DNA of 64,000 bases from an uncultured Methanolobus sp. (GCF_963667555.1 NZ_OY763421.1:2187562-2251561), one strand, 5' to 3'. Shown: positions 27,223-35,756, counted from the first letter of the stretch. Numbers and translations are program-made. The notes: generated by a model from the sequence alone, not told the origin.

Positions 27223-27313
27223 TAAATACCAGAAAATAATAATCTCTATTATTGTTCTATTCCTGTATTTCCTAGAATAGAAAGGTTTATTACTGTAAAA
27301 AGTTTTAATTATA

Positions 27314-27356
27314 TTTAGGCTAGGAAATCCAGGCATATTAGGTGCGGGAGCCTAAA
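27314..27356 (+). promoter_or_regulatory. possible structured leader of the 122-residue gene
   Basis: TTTAGGCT (27314-27321) pairs with AGCCTAAA (27349-27356), an 8 bp closing stem around 27 bases that include GGAAATCC and a GGTGCGGG run. It lies about 55 bases before the ATG at 27412. Between them, an ATG at 27381 (GAGAG 6 bases upstream) opens a 15-codon ORF that ends at 27428, inside and out of frame with the main gene. Structured leader, riboswitch and chance are all possible; I recognise no known class. Confidence 0.4.
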
Positions 27357-27411
27357 AAACGCAAACAATGAGAGAAACATATGAAAAAATTATACAAGGG
27401 GATTTTCTGGA

Positions 27412-27780
27412 ATGGGGATTGGAGTTAAATCTTTTGCTGTGATCCGGGGTGACAATGCCGATAAAGTTAACGTGGCATTACATGACCTTGAGCATTACGG
27501 AAGAATGAGGTTTGTATCAAAACCAAAACGTATAGAACCTGTTTATGCAGACAACCTTCTGGTTAGCGTTGCAGGTGTACCACTGAAGGCCAGATGTAAT
27601 TCTGCTGCACTGGTGGAACTTGACAACAATGCAGGTGCTGCGATCAGTAAATTGAGGAAGATACACCCTCCTGCCCATGTAGTTATAGTTAGTCCAAGGC
27701 ATGACGTTTATGATGAGCTGATGGACAAATCTGAACTATATCCGGAATTTGAACGTAGTTTTGAACCCCAACACCACTAA
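27412..27780 (+). CDS. methanogen-type conserved protein, possibly DUF356
   Basis: 122 residues, soluble. It begins with hydrophobic strands (VKSFAVIRGDNADKVNVALHDLEHYG) and has a single cysteine in the centre (KARCNSAALVE), then IVSPRHDVYDEL. The look agrees with DUF356, a methanogen-only family of unknown role, but I am recalling this and cannot confirm it. GGGGAT lies 9-13 bases before the ATG. A possible structured leader and short upstream ORF precede it. It is convergent with the Toprim gene. Confidence 0.6.
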   Translation: MGIGVKSFAVIRGDNADKVNVALHDLEHYGRMRFVSKPKRIEPVYADNLLVSVAGVPLKARCNSAALVELDNNAGAAISKLRKIHPPAHVVIVSPRHDVYDELMDKSELYPEFERSFEPQHH

Positions 27781-27795
27781 ACAGGTGTAATGTAG

Positions 27796-28275
27796 TTAAA
27801 GAGAATCATTTACGTCTGTACCTGAGGTTATCTTTCTTAATTTTTCAACATAACTAGGCAGACTTTCAATATCTTTTATTTCTTTTTGTACCAGAGAGAT
27901 AATAAGTTCCCTTAGTCTTGTATCGGGATTGACTCCAAGAGCGTGCAGATTCTCCACAAGTTTATCAGCAAGTAAATTACCTCTGCGGTCCCAGTCAGTA
28001 AGTATCACTATTTGCACCCCGGTCTTTACGAGATCCTCACAGAAATTTACAAGAGAATGATGTGTGGCCAGCCGGAAGTCACCATGTATCCCAAGGGACT
28101 TAAATGCAATCACATCCCTTTTTCCTTCCACTACAATAATTGACCCATGATTGACAAAATCCTGTAGCTCATCCATTAATTTGTCCATTTGTTCCATCCT
28201 TTTTTCATATACTGCCAAAGGAGCTTTCAAATATCTTTTTGAGCCTGGTTTTTGTGGTCGCATGTGATTATCCAA
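27796..28275 (-). CDS. Toprim-domain protein (RNase M5/primase-like)
   Basis: 159 residues. The Toprim glutamate lies in IIVVEGKRDV (about residue 50) and the DxD equivalent in ILTDWDRRG (about 94-97). Toprim domains bind Mg2+ and act on nucleic-acid phosphodiesters in topoisomerases, DnaG and RNase M5. The small size fits the archaeal 'Toprim-only' family predicted to act on RNA. An ATG at 28263 is an alternative start that removes four residues. Convergent with the 122-residue gene, 15 bases apart. Activity is inferred from motifs only. Confidence 0.82.
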   Translation of the reverse strand: MDNHMRPQKPGSKRYLKAPLAVYEKRMEQMDKLMDELQDFVNHGSIIVVEGKRDVIAFKSLGIHGDFRLATHHSLVNFCEDLVKTGVQIVILTDWDRRGNLLADKLVENLHALGVNPDTRLRELIISLVQKEIKDIESLPSYVEKLRKITSGTDVNDSL

Positions 28276-28374
28276 TATTAAAAGAATTAGTTATTGTTCG
28301 AATATGAACGTAAATTGCCTTTCATTTGATTAAAGAATGACCTTTGAAAACGTAAAACAAAACAGAAATTAAAA

Positions 28375-28475
28375 AGAGATAACTATTACAAGTAAGACCT
28401 GTCACAATCGAAAGCAAACATTTTGGGATTGGGAGGGAATCGTTGCGACAGGATTGATGATTTTACTTGTAATAG
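28375..28475 (-). terminator. long 3' hairpin and T-rich tail of the 26-residue gene
   Basis: On the minus strand CTATTACAAGTAA (28475-28463) pairs perfectly with TTACTTGTAATAG (28395-28383). Inside, CCTGTC pairs with GACAGG (28452-28447 and 28403-28398) with further CAA/TTG pairing, giving a stem of about 25 bp with bulges and a loop of some 30 bases. The outer 5' arm contains the last codons and stop of the small ORF. A T-rich tail (TCTCTTTTTAATTTCTG) follows on that strand. Confidence 0.7.
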
Positions 28476-28543
28476 CGAACGAATTGATCGAACTGCTCAT
28501 AGTAGTATGCTCTTTCTACCAGGTTTTCGAAATATTCATCCAT
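28463..28543 (-). CDS. 26-residue small protein
   Basis: ATG at 28543 to TAA at 28463-28465. GAGGTG stands 6-7 bases before the ATG, the best kind of site in this genome. The peptide is acidic-aromatic and amphipathic: it starts MDEYFENLVERAYYY and ends FVRYYK, with seven Tyr/Phe pairs or singles and no Cys, Gly or Pro. It could form one amphipathic helix. It is not a membrane helix. Below the 60-residue cutoff of most gene callers. It lies about 100 bases after the DUF167 gene on the same strand and is flanked by two hairpins. Function unknown. Confidence 0.65.
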   Translation of the reverse strand: MDEYFENLVERAYYYEQFDQFVRYYK

Positions 28544-28546
28544 GTA

Positions 28547-28608
28547 TTTCACCTCAGATACTAGATTGTCATCAGCATATATTAAGGGAAGGCAAGCGAG
28601 GTGAAAGT
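28547..28608 (-). promoter_or_regulatory. hairpin that would mask the small gene's ribosome site
   Basis: On the minus strand TTTCACCTC (28606-28598) is the exact complement of GAGGTGAAA (28555-28547), which contains the Shine-Dalgarno of the 26-residue ORF. Pairing across about 42 bases would close the ribosome-binding site. Flanking bases extend the pairing with one bulge. Confidence 0.55.
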
Positions 28609-28644
28609 ATTCTTAAAAATGAAAATACAAATCGAGAAATAATA

Positions 28645-28971
28645 TCAAACAGCATCATCAGGCAACTTTTCTTTGAGAACTGCCACGATATGAGAATAAT
28701 CAACACCATGCAAAAGAAGTGATTTTTTTGAATTATGCATTCCATTCACAAAAGATATCTCAGAACTACGCAGTCCGAAAAGATTAGCCAGGGCAGAGAT
28801 GAGCTGCTCATTGGCCTTGCCTTTCTGGGCATTCTGAGACAGGCGAACTTCGATCCGTTTTCTCCAGAGATTATAGCCGCTTGGCACGCAAAGAACCTTA
28901 GAACCCGGTGTAACCTCAATATCAATAATGACTCCGGAATCTACTTCTTTTAATGCATCCTCAAAAGACAT
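28645..28971 (-). CDS. DUF167 / YggU family protein
   Basis: 108 residues from the ATG at 28971 (GGAG eleven bases upstream); the frame stays open 20 codons further but that part is a hydrophobic tail without similarity. Landmarks are VTPGSK, RIEVRLSQNAQKGKANEQLI and SSEISFVNG, typical of the single-domain YggU family whose structures are known but whose function is not. Minus-strand gene that probably reads into the small gene at 28463-28543. The gap 28972-29332 to the divergent amidohydrolase holds no gene I can support. Confidence 0.88.
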   Translation of the reverse strand: MSFEDALKEVDSGVIIDIEVTPGSKVLCVPSGYNLWRKRIEVRLSQNAQKGKANEQLISALANLFGLRSSEISFVNGMHNSKKSLLLHGVDYSHIVAVLKEKLPDDAV

Positions 28972-29301
28972 TGTGCCAATTCTCCAGATCCCGGATAAAT
29001 ATCGAACGAACAAAATAAATGATAAGATCAAAAGTAGGATAATGCTGTCGTCTGACGCACTAACTCCGGGAGATCACCCTATTGGAATGTCCGCTGTCCT
29101 TCCCAGTTTCCCTCGTGACAGGCTTTATCGCACTATCCGGAATGTTACGTATTGAGGTTGTCTGTACAATCACAGATAGGCTCTGCCATGCTCTCATGCA
29201 AGGACCTAACAATACGCATGTTTATTAACTACAGGTGAGACATATAAATATAGCGTTTCAAAAAGCATCTTAAAAGGCAAACTGGAAACATATGCTTAAT
29301 A

Positions 29302-29314
29302 AGTGCTTATAAAG
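29302..29314 (+). promoter_or_regulatory. TATA box of the amidohydrolase gene
   Basis: GTGCTTATAAAGG is centred about 26 bases before the ATG at 29333, so transcription should begin at or very near the start codon (leaderless mRNA). Confidence 0.5.
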
Positions 29315-29332
29315 GATAAAAGCCATTAATGA

Positions 29333-30439
29333 ATGTTCATGTCGTGGGAACAAACAATATCCGGGAAAATAATATACGGACCTGAGGCAGAGGTCATTGA
29401 AGGTTATATTGTCATAGAGGATGGCATCATTAAGGAAGTGCATGAGAAAAAAAATGATTCACAGATAATCATTGCACCCTGTTTTGTAAATGCACACACA
29501 CATATAGCTGATTCTGTCTGCAAGGATCCTGTTCTTGGCGAAACTGTTGGACACTATGTAAAAAGAGATCTTGACCAGCTTGTCAAACCACCGGATGGCC
29601 TTAAACACCGAATTTTGAACAGCACTCCGCGTAATGAAATGGTCGAAGCAATGAAAAGCTCGATCTGCGATATGAATTACACAGGCACCTGTGCTTTTGC
29701 AGATTTCAGAGAAGGTGGACTGAATGGGATCAATGTTCTCAAAGAAGCTCTCAGCTCATCAGATGTAGAAGGAAGGATATTTGCCAGGCCATCGCAAACA
29801 GGAGATACAGATAAACTCTGCACAGAACTGGATGAGATACTGACAAATGCTGACGGGCTCGGAATGAGTGGTGCTAATGACCTGGACATGAGAATACTTG
29901 AGACTGCAAGGGAACAGACTGAAAAATATGGTGCGACCTTTGCCATTCACTCCGGCGAGAATGACCGAAGTGACATAGACAAGGCACTATCGCTTGACCC
30001 TGATATATTGATACACATGACACATGCACAGAACGGTGATCTGAAAAGAGTTGCAGAAGCTGACATACCTATAGTGATCTGTCCGCGGTCGAATTTTATC
30101 ACAGGCGTGGGGATGGCACCGGTTGCAAAAATGCTTGATGAAGGCATCAAAGTTGCAGTTGGAACTGACAATGTCATGTTAAACTCAGCCAATATGTTCT
30201 CGGAGATGGAGATTTTGTCTAAAATTTTTGGCATAGAGGACAGACAAGTATTTATGATGTGTACGCTTATGGGAGCAACAATATTAGGACTTGAGAATGC
30301 CGGTTCTATTCTGGAAGGAAATAAAGCCGAAATAATGATCATTAATGGGAATTCGAGCAATCTTACAGGTATAAGGGAAATAATCAGTGGGATTGTAAGA
30401 AGAGCGCGACCCGATGATATACTATCTGTAATAATTTAA
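29333..30439 (+). CDS. amidohydrolase-family metal-dependent deaminase/hydrolase
   Basis: 368 residues (ATG at 29339 is an equally good start). The metal ligands of the superfamily are visible: HxH in NAHTHIADS, His in AIHSGEND, His in HMTHAQNG and Asp in GTDNVML. Small N- and C-terminal strands form the composite beta sandwich seen in cytosine-deaminase/TRZ-ATZ relatives. Substrate unknown; relatives act on chlorohydrolase, deaminase or guanine-like compounds. Followed by UspA and CBS genes with gaps of 30 and 11 bases, so the three may be co-expressed. Confidence 0.82.
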   Translation: MFMSWEQTISGKIIYGPEAEVIEGYIVIEDGIIKEVHEKKNDSQIIIAPCFVNAHTHIADSVCKDPVLGETVGHYVKRDLDQLVKPPDGLKHRILNSTPRNEMVEAMKSSICDMNYTGTCAFADFREGGLNGINVLKEALSSSDVEGRIFARPSQTGDTDKLCTELDEILTNADGLGMSGANDLDMRILETAREQTEKYGATFAIHSGENDRSDIDKALSLDPDILIHMTHAQNGDLKRVAEADIPIVICPRSNFITGVGMAPVAKMLDEGIKVAVGTDNVMLNSANMFSEMEILSKIFGIEDRQVFMMCTLMGATILGLENAGSILEGNKAEIMIINGNSSNLTGIREIISGIVRRARPDDILSVII

Positions 30440-30469
30440 ACAGGGATATATTCACGAAGGAGAGGGACA

Positions 30470-30928
30470 ATGACAAGTACTCTGTACAAAAATATATTTA
30501 TTGCAACCGATGGATCCAAACAAAACCAGAAAGCAGTTATGCACAGCGTCGAACTCGCTAAAATGAGTGGTGCAAAATTATATGCAGGATATGTTGTTGA
30601 TACTGCAGCTTTTGCATCTATCCCTATGGATGCCGGATGGGAAATGATGTATGAGCTTCTGGAAAAGGAAGCTAACGGAGCTACTGAGACTGTTGAAGAT
30701 TTGGCAAAGAAAGAAGGTATTGCCGTTGAAACCGTAGTCCTCGAAGGCAACCCAAGTCATGAGATCATTGAGTTTGCTGATAACAACAATATTGACCTCA
30801 TTGTAATGGGAACTCTCGGAAAGACAGGATTTGACAGGTTCCTTCTTGGAAGTGTCGCCGAAAAGGTAACAAGAAACTCAAAGGTACCCGTACTTGTAGT
30901 ACGAGGTAATTCTGAAGAGGAAGAGTAA
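30470..30928 (+). CDS. universal stress protein UspA family
   Basis: 152 residues, single UspA domain. The ATP-binding pattern G2xG9xG(S/T) is present in [21 protein letters not shown] and the N-terminal [14 protein letters not shown] carries the conserved Asp. Such proteins bind ATP and work as dimers in stress physiology. GGAGAGGGA lies 6 bases before the ATG. The next gene, with four CBS domains, begins 11 bases after it; the pair of nucleotide-sensing proteins probably responds to the same energy signal. Confidence 0.93.
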   Translation: MTSTLYKNIFIATDGSKQNQKAVMHSVELAKMSGAKLYAGYVVDTAAFASIPMDAGWEMMYELLEKEANGATETVEDLAKKEGIAVETVVLEGNPSHEIIEFADNNNIDLIVMGTLGKTGFDRFLLGSVAEKVTRNSKVPVLVVRGNSEEEE

Positions 30929-30939
30929 GGAGTTCCACT

Positions 30940-31797
30940 ATGCCAAAAAACATCAAGATCTCTGATATTATGAGAACCGAGGTTGCATACGCAACCCTTC
31001 CAGGATCAAGAGATGAAGTTCATACCCTGCTCAAAGAAAAAAGAGTGTCAGGAGTTCCGGTATTAAAAGATGGAAAACTAGTTGGTGTTGTGAGCAGAGC
31101 TAACCTTCTGAGGAATCCGGAAGAAGAGCAACTTGCACTTTTAATGACACGAAACCCTGTTGTTATAGGCCCTGATGGAAGTATTATCGATGCTGCAAGA
31201 GTGCTTCTTGAGCACAATATCCGAAGACTTCCTGTCGTAAAGGATGAGAAGCTTGTAGGCATCGTATCTGTTGCTGACATTGTTGCGTCCATTGCAGAAC
31301 TTAACATAACTGACCATGTTGGGCAATACATGAACACAACCGTAGTTCCAATATGGACAGACACACCTCTAAATGTCGCTGCGAGAGTTATGGAACTTGC
31401 AAAAGCAAAGGCTGCTCCTGTGATAGACAGCAACCTTGAAGTTGTGGGAATTCTCACTGACCGTGATGTCATAAGTGCAAGTGTCATTGAAGATTCCGTT
31501 GAGATGTCAGACATGTCCAATGGTTCCGATGATGATGAATGGACATGGGAATCCATGAGGGATACCATGAGCATTTACTACAGCGTTTCAAGAGTAAAAG
31601 TACCTGACATACCTGTAAAGGATGTAATGGTCAGTGACCTTGTAAAAGCTGCATACATTTCAGGTGTCAGCGAATGTGCATTGAAGATGAAGAGGAACAA
31701 GATAGATCAGATCCCAATCGTCAATGCAAACCAGAGATTCCTTGGACTCCTGCGTGACCGCAACCTCATGAAAGCAATTGTCAATTCTGAAAACTGA
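30940..31797 (+). CDS. four-CBS-domain protein
   Basis: 285 residues composed of four CBS motifs (about 5-60, 68-120, 125-180 and 220-280), each with the Val-Gly-(I/V)-(V/L)-(S/T) and D-R strand-loop typical of nucleotide-binding CBS pairs. An acidic insert ([13 protein letters not shown]) separates the second and third pairs. No catalytic domain is attached. CBS pairs bind AMP, ATP or SAM and here probably sense energy status. Immediately downstream of uspA. Confidence 0.9.
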   Translation: MPKNIKISDIMRTEVAYATLPGSRDEVHTLLKEKRVSGVPVLKDGKLVGVVSRANLLRNPEEEQLALLMTRNPVVIGPDGSIIDAARVLLEHNIRRLPVVKDEKLVGIVSVADIVASIAELNITDHVGQYMNTTVVPIWTDTPLNVAARVMELAKAKAAPVIDSNLEVVGILTDRDVISASVIEDSVEMSDMSNGSDDDEWTWESMRDTMSIYYSVSRVKVPDIPVKDVMVSDLVKAAYISGVSECALKMKRNKIDQIPIVNANQRFLGLLRDRNLMKAIVNSEN

Positions 31798-31805
31798 TAA
31801 TTTCG

Positions 31806-31836
31806 TTGGGTAGCGATACCCAAACTATCTTTTTTT
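31806..31836 (+). terminator. terminator after the UspA-CBS unit
   Basis: TTGGGTA (31806-31812) pairs with TACCCAA (31817-31823) over a GCGA loop, followed by CTATC and an eight-T tract. The next gene starts only a few bases after it, so if it terminates efficiently that gene needs a promoter inside this region. Confidence 0.6.
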
Positions 31837-31849
31837 AATAGTGATTCCA

Positions 31850-32539
31850 ATGGAACGCCCATTTACATTTATAAATTCAGCAATGTCTGCCGATGGCAAG
31901 ATATCCACTAAAGAGAGAAAGCAAGTAAGGATCTCCGGCCAGATAGATTTTAATCGTATGGATCAGCTGCGCGCAGGATCTGATGCCGTGATGGTAGGTA
32001 TTGGAACTGTACTTGCCGATGACCCAAGTCTCACGGTAAAATCCCCTGAACTTAAGGAAGAAAGGATAACAGCAGGCAAGGACGAGAATCCCGTAAGAAT
32101 AATTGTTGACAGCAAAGCAAGAACTCCTCTTGATGCTGACATCTTTAAAAAAGGAAAAGGAAAACGCATCATTATCGTTTCAGAATCTGCTCCTGCGGAT
32201 AAAGTAGAAATGCTGAAAAAGCAGGCTGCAATTATAATAGCAGGAAAAGAAAACGTGGATCTTAAAATAGCAATGTCTGAACTCAAATCCCAGGGAATCG
32301 AGCGCCTGATGGTTGAAGGCGGCGCAACGCTTAACTGGGGAATGATATCTAACGGACTTGTGGATGAGATATATACCTTTGTAGGAAACCTGATAATCGG
32401 CGGAAAAACAGCACCAACATTCACAGATGGAGAAGGTTTCACGGAAAAAGAGATACAAAAACTTGAACTCATTAACGCTGAAAAGATGGAAGAAGGAGTT
32501 CTTCTAAGATGGAAGGTCATTACAAATAAAGAGCAATGA
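31850..32539 (+). CDS. arfC: 2,5-diamino-6-ribosylamino-pyrimidinone 5'-phosphate reductase (archaeal RibD-like)
   Basis: 229 residues from the ATG at 31850 (a GTG at 31841 is in frame). It has the RibD C-terminal reductase fold: SAMSADGKIST, GIGTVLADDPSLTV near the NADPH site, and LMVEGGATLNWGM. It reduces the ribosyl to ribityl side chain in archaeal riboflavin and coenzyme F420 synthesis, the step after GTP cyclohydrolase III and amidohydrolase. No other flavin gene is adjacent. The start lies only 13 bases after the eight-T tract of the preceding terminator and has no clear Shine-Dalgarno. Confidence 0.88.
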   Translation: MERPFTFINSAMSADGKISTKERKQVRISGQIDFNRMDQLRAGSDAVMVGIGTVLADDPSLTVKSPELKEERITAGKDENPVRIIVDSKARTPLDADIFKKGKGKRIIIVSESAPADKVEMLKKQAAIIIAGKENVDLKIAMSELKSQGIERLMVEGGATLNWGMISNGLVDEIYTFVGNLIIGGKTAPTFTDGEGFTEKEIQKLELINAEKMEEGVLLRWKVITNKEQ

Positions 32540-32666
32540 TGTATTCTTTTTTTGCCAGCAGGTTGTGTGCTATTTTGCCAAACTCATACACAAGATATAA
32601 ATCATCATACTTTAAATATAAGCCAGACAAAATGCTAACAAACCTAAGTCAGAGAAATGTGATATT

Positions 32667-33146
32667 ATGAACAAATTAGTCCTGCCAGTAATAATTGTAA
32701 TTTCAGTGCTCTTTATAGTCGCAGGAATGACAGGCGACAATAAAGAAGCAATGGAGAACAGTGCGATAATAGAGATCACAACTGCACAGGAACTTAATGA
32801 CCTGGTGGCAAAGGGACCTGTCCTGATAGAAATTGGCGCAGAGTGGTGTCCTGCATGTAACTCTCAAAAACCTATCATGGCAGACATTTCACTGGAATAT
32901 GAAGGACAAGCATCAGTAGTATACATCGATTCGGACAAAGCAAGAGCACTTGCCGCAAGTTTCAACATATACTCTATACCTGATTCTTTTATCATTGTTG
33001 AAAACAGTGAGAACGGCTACGTTTACATGGGAACGGATGGTCAGGTAACAACAGACAGAGTCTATGCAAGGTATATCGGCCTTACAACAAAAGGTACATT
33101 CACCAATGCCCTGGACAACGCGATCGAATACAGGAAACAAGAATAA
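32667..33146 (+). CDS. exported membrane-anchored thioredoxin-like protein
   Basis: 159 residues. One N-terminal membrane helix (about 5-22) anchors a thioredoxin domain with WCPAC (about 59-63) and the cis-Pro strand YSIPDSFIIV. Oriented outward, it would reduce or exchange disulfides of exported proteins. The gene is followed after 12 bases by ccdA, its likely electron supplier, giving a two-gene system parallel to the fused version at 5748-6869. Its start is 6-10 bases from a weak GAGAAATG. Confidence 0.88.
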   Translation: MNKLVLPVIIVISVLFIVAGMTGDNKEAMENSAIIEITTAQELNDLVAKGPVLIEIGAEWCPACNSQKPIMADISLEYEGQASVVYIDSDKARALAASFNIYSIPDSFIIVENSENGYVYMGTDGQVTTDRVYARYIGLTTKGTFTNALDNAIEYRKQE

Positions 33147-33158
33147 GTAGCTGATCAA

Positions 33159-33812
33159 ATGGTCGATGCAGGCACACTAACTCCAATGGCATCTTTTATT
33201 GCAGGCATTGTGAGTGTGCTCTCTCCCTGTGTCTTGCCCTTACTCCCCATTGTGCTTGCGTATTCAACAGGAAACAGCAAGCTTCGCCCTCTTGCGATAA
33301 TTGCAGGACTTACTTTTTCATTCACTGTAATGGGAATTGCAGCATCCGCTTTTGGCGAGTATATTTTACCATACATCAGCGAACTCAAGATAATTGCTGA
33401 ACTGATTATTATTTTCATGGGCATGGCGATGCTCATAGAAAAGGACATATTTGCATCCCTTTCACAATATACCGGGAAGATACATGTCGAAGGAAAAGGA
33501 CTTGCCGGCGGAATTGTCATCGGAGTATCGCTTGGAGTTGTATGGATCCCGTGCGTTGGACCCATACTTGCTTCAATACTCACCCTTGTGGCACTTGAAG
33601 GAAACGTGCTTTATGGTGCAGGACTTTTATTTATATACGCAATGGGTTTTGCAATCCCAATGCTGATAATAGCTTATTCTGCAAAACTATCCGGCGATAA
33701 GCTCAGCAAGATAGCTGAATATGATATAGAACTTAAAAAAGGCGCAGGTGTTGTTCTTATTATCGTTGGAATGTGGATGGTCTATTCCAATCACTTACGA
33801 GCTTACCTTTAA
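33159..33812 (+). CDS. ccdA: CcdA-type thiol-disulfide electron carrier
   Basis: 217 residues with six membrane segments. Cysteines in SPCVLPLLPI (first half) and WIPCVGPILAS (second half) are the two that shuttle electrons across the membrane in CcdA. It carries reducing equivalents from cytoplasmic thioredoxin to exported thioredoxin-like proteins, here the neighbouring gene; in methanogens this may serve cytochrome c maturation or surface protein disulfides. The ATG follows AGTAGCTGATCAA and lies 12 bases after the partner's stop. Confidence 0.92.
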   Translation: MVDAGTLTPMASFIAGIVSVLSPCVLPLLPIVLAYSTGNSKLRPLAIIAGLTFSFTVMGIAASAFGEYILPYISELKIIAELIIIFMGMAMLIEKDIFASLSQYTGKIHVEGKGLAGGIVIGVSLGVVWIPCVGPILASILTLVALEGNVLYGAGLLFIYAMGFAIPMLIIAYSAKLSGDKLSKIAEYDIELKKGAGVVLIIVGMWMVYSNHLRAYL

Positions 33813-33917
33813 CCATTAACACAAAACCAGACTAATTTCATAATGGTTAAATAAAAATGTAGCATCATTTTCAGTAATGCCGGTTGAGTTCATCTGGCAG
33901 ATCTGTTTGGTGGTATA

Positions 33918-35726
33918 ATGAATTTCAAAATATTATTATTGGCTGGATTAGTTTTCATTATCATGACAGGTATGGCAGGCACGTCATACGCAGCTATTTC
34001 TGACACAATAGGGGATTTTGACTCACAGGATATAAGCTCACTTGATGTTTCAAGTGATGGAAATAACCTTTACATAACAATAACCTGCACGGATGATATT
34101 ACATACTATGGTTTTTACGGGGCTGTCTTTATGGATACAGACAAGAATGTTCTGACAGGTTACTCCGATAACGGTGCAGATTACGTTTACCAGTTCGGTT
34201 ATATGAGCATTATCTATTCGGACCCTATAATCACTACGACCCTGAACGACAACACACTGTATATTAACTCTCTTTATGCTCAGGGAAATCAAATATTCAT
34301 AACACTGCCTCTTTCAGCACTTGGAAATGATGATGGGGACATGAATGTTGTTGTTGCGCTCCACGACCAGATGGTAAAAGCCCTTGATTTTGACAGGGCA
34401 CCTGATTACGGAGCAGTCGATTCACAGACAGGAGAGATCACTGCACCGAAAACCATCGAAAACACACTGCATGTTAACGACAGAACCGGAGATGGTGCTG
34501 CTGCAGATATCAAAAGTGTTGATGCCAGTATAGGGAACGGGATGCTGTATATTCTTATCACGTACAATAATAACATAGAACCCAGCGCTTATTCATATGG
34601 GGACGACATTACCGGATGGGTCCTCATAGATGCTGACCAGAACCTTGCAACAGGATTTACTAATACGGAACAGGCACCACCTACATTTGGAGTCGACTAT
34701 GTTATTGATTATAATGTAGGAAGCCTGACTGGAACCGATTGTTCTATCAGAAGGATAAATACAGAATCATCCCTCACCAGAGAAGGATATTCCGATACAA
34801 GCTCAGTAATTCTTGGAGTTCCTTTTAACGATGCCATGTTCAGGGTTTCCGGGGATCAGGTTCTTATTGGCGTGCCCCTGGCATTACTTGGAAATGATGA
34901 TGGAAGCATGTACATTGTAGTCGATTCCTTCACATTGAATGATATAATGGACAGTGACATTGACAGCATACCGGACAACGGACAGGGAGCTATCGATACA
35001 TCTGACGGTTCTGTTAAAGCCTTGTTGAGCTATGGAAATGACAGGATAACATTTACGGACTCACCTTCCGATTCCACTGGGTTTGGCCAGGATGGAGACG
35101 AAATAGTATCAATTGACACGGGATTTGATGAAGACAAAATGCTTATCACAGTTGAATATAGCAGCCTGAGCCTTGATGACGGTGCAATAACAACTATTTC
35201 CTTTGATACGAATCAGGATGGTACTGAAGACTACTCACTGGCATACAACCTTATGTACGGCAAACTTGCCGCAACAATGATAGGATACGATGGCGGTGAA
35301 TACGGAATAAAAGAAGTTTCACATCTCATCACCATGCAGGGAAACAAGATGTACCTGAGCATCCCGGCAGTTTACCTTGGAAATGATGACGGGAATATGA
35401 ACATAGACGTTGTGACCACACTTGTCGTTTACAGTGCAAACATACCGGAAACAGACAAAAAAGAATGGCTATCCGGAGAAGAAGTTAAAACGGGAGTCGG
35501 CCAGGTCCACCTCAACCCGGACAAGTTCAGCCGCACCATCTATGACAGGGCACCTGACACCGGATCATATACAATAGGAAGCACTAAAGAATTCCATCCT
35601 GACACAGGTAATGCAAACGTACCTCCGGCGGCACAGGAAGAAGATGTTCCGGGATTTACAGGACTTCCCGGAATAATTGCGTTGCTTGCATGTTCGCTAA
35701 TTGTGAAAAAGAGAAAAGAACAGTGA
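33918..35726 (+). CDS. surface protein with three repeats and PGF-CTERM signal
   Basis: 602 residues. Signal peptide (about 2-26), three homologous extracellular domains of about 150 residues each and a C-terminal PGF-CTERM tail (VPGFTGLPG followed by a hydrophobic stretch and KKRKEQ). The three domains are marked by the recurring Leu-Gly-Asn-Asp-Asp-Gly-(D/S/N)-Met near residues 135, 315 and 490, and by TGY/TGF-type turns rich in Asp. Predicted surface or S-layer-associated protein, lipid-anchored after archaeosortase cleavage. The repeats suggest internal duplication. A 100-base gap with a TATA-like element separates it from ccdA. Confidence 0.85.
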   Translation: MNFKILLLAGLVFIIMTGMAGTSYAAISDTIGDFDSQDISSLDVSSDGNNLYITITCTDDITYYGFYGAVFMDTDKNVLTGYSDNGADYVYQFGYMSIIYSDPIITTTLNDNTLYINSLYAQGNQIFITLPLSALGNDDGDMNVVVALHDQMVKALDFDRAPDYGAVDSQTGEITAPKTIENTLHVNDRTGDGAAADIKSVDASIGNGMLYILITYNNNIEPSAYSYGDDITGWVLIDADQNLATGFTNTEQAPPTFGVDYVIDYNVGSLTGTDCSIRRINTESSLTREGYSDTSSVILGVPFNDAMFRVSGDQVLIGVPLALLGNDDGSMYIVVDSFTLNDIMDSDIDSIPDNGQGAIDTSDGSVKALLSYGNDRITFTDSPSDSTGFGQDGDEIVSIDTGFDEDKMLITVEYSSLSLDDGAITTISFDTNQDGTEDYSLAYNLMYGKLAATMIGYDGGEYGIKEVSHLITMQGNKMYLSIPAVYLGNDDGNMNIDVVTTLVVYSANIPETDKKEWLSGEEVKTGVGQVHLNPDKFSRTIYDRAPDTGSYTIGSTKEFHPDTGNANVPPAAQEEDVPGFTGLPGIIALLACSLIVKKRKEQ

Positions 35727-35756
35727 CCAGACAAAAGTCTTGAAAATAAGAACAAG

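Noticed and set aside
28928-29155. Plus-strand ORF of 75 codons between DUF167 and the amidohydrolase
   Set aside because: Half of it overlaps DUF167 in antisense and the remainder has no ribosome site or motif.
29040-29160. Purine-rich stretch on the minus strand resembling RNase P RNA pieces
   Set aside because: No conserved CR-I/CR-V sequences or pairing partners found.
29145-29219. 24-codon minus-strand ORF
   Set aside because: No Shine-Dalgarno and nothing supporting it beyond an open frame.
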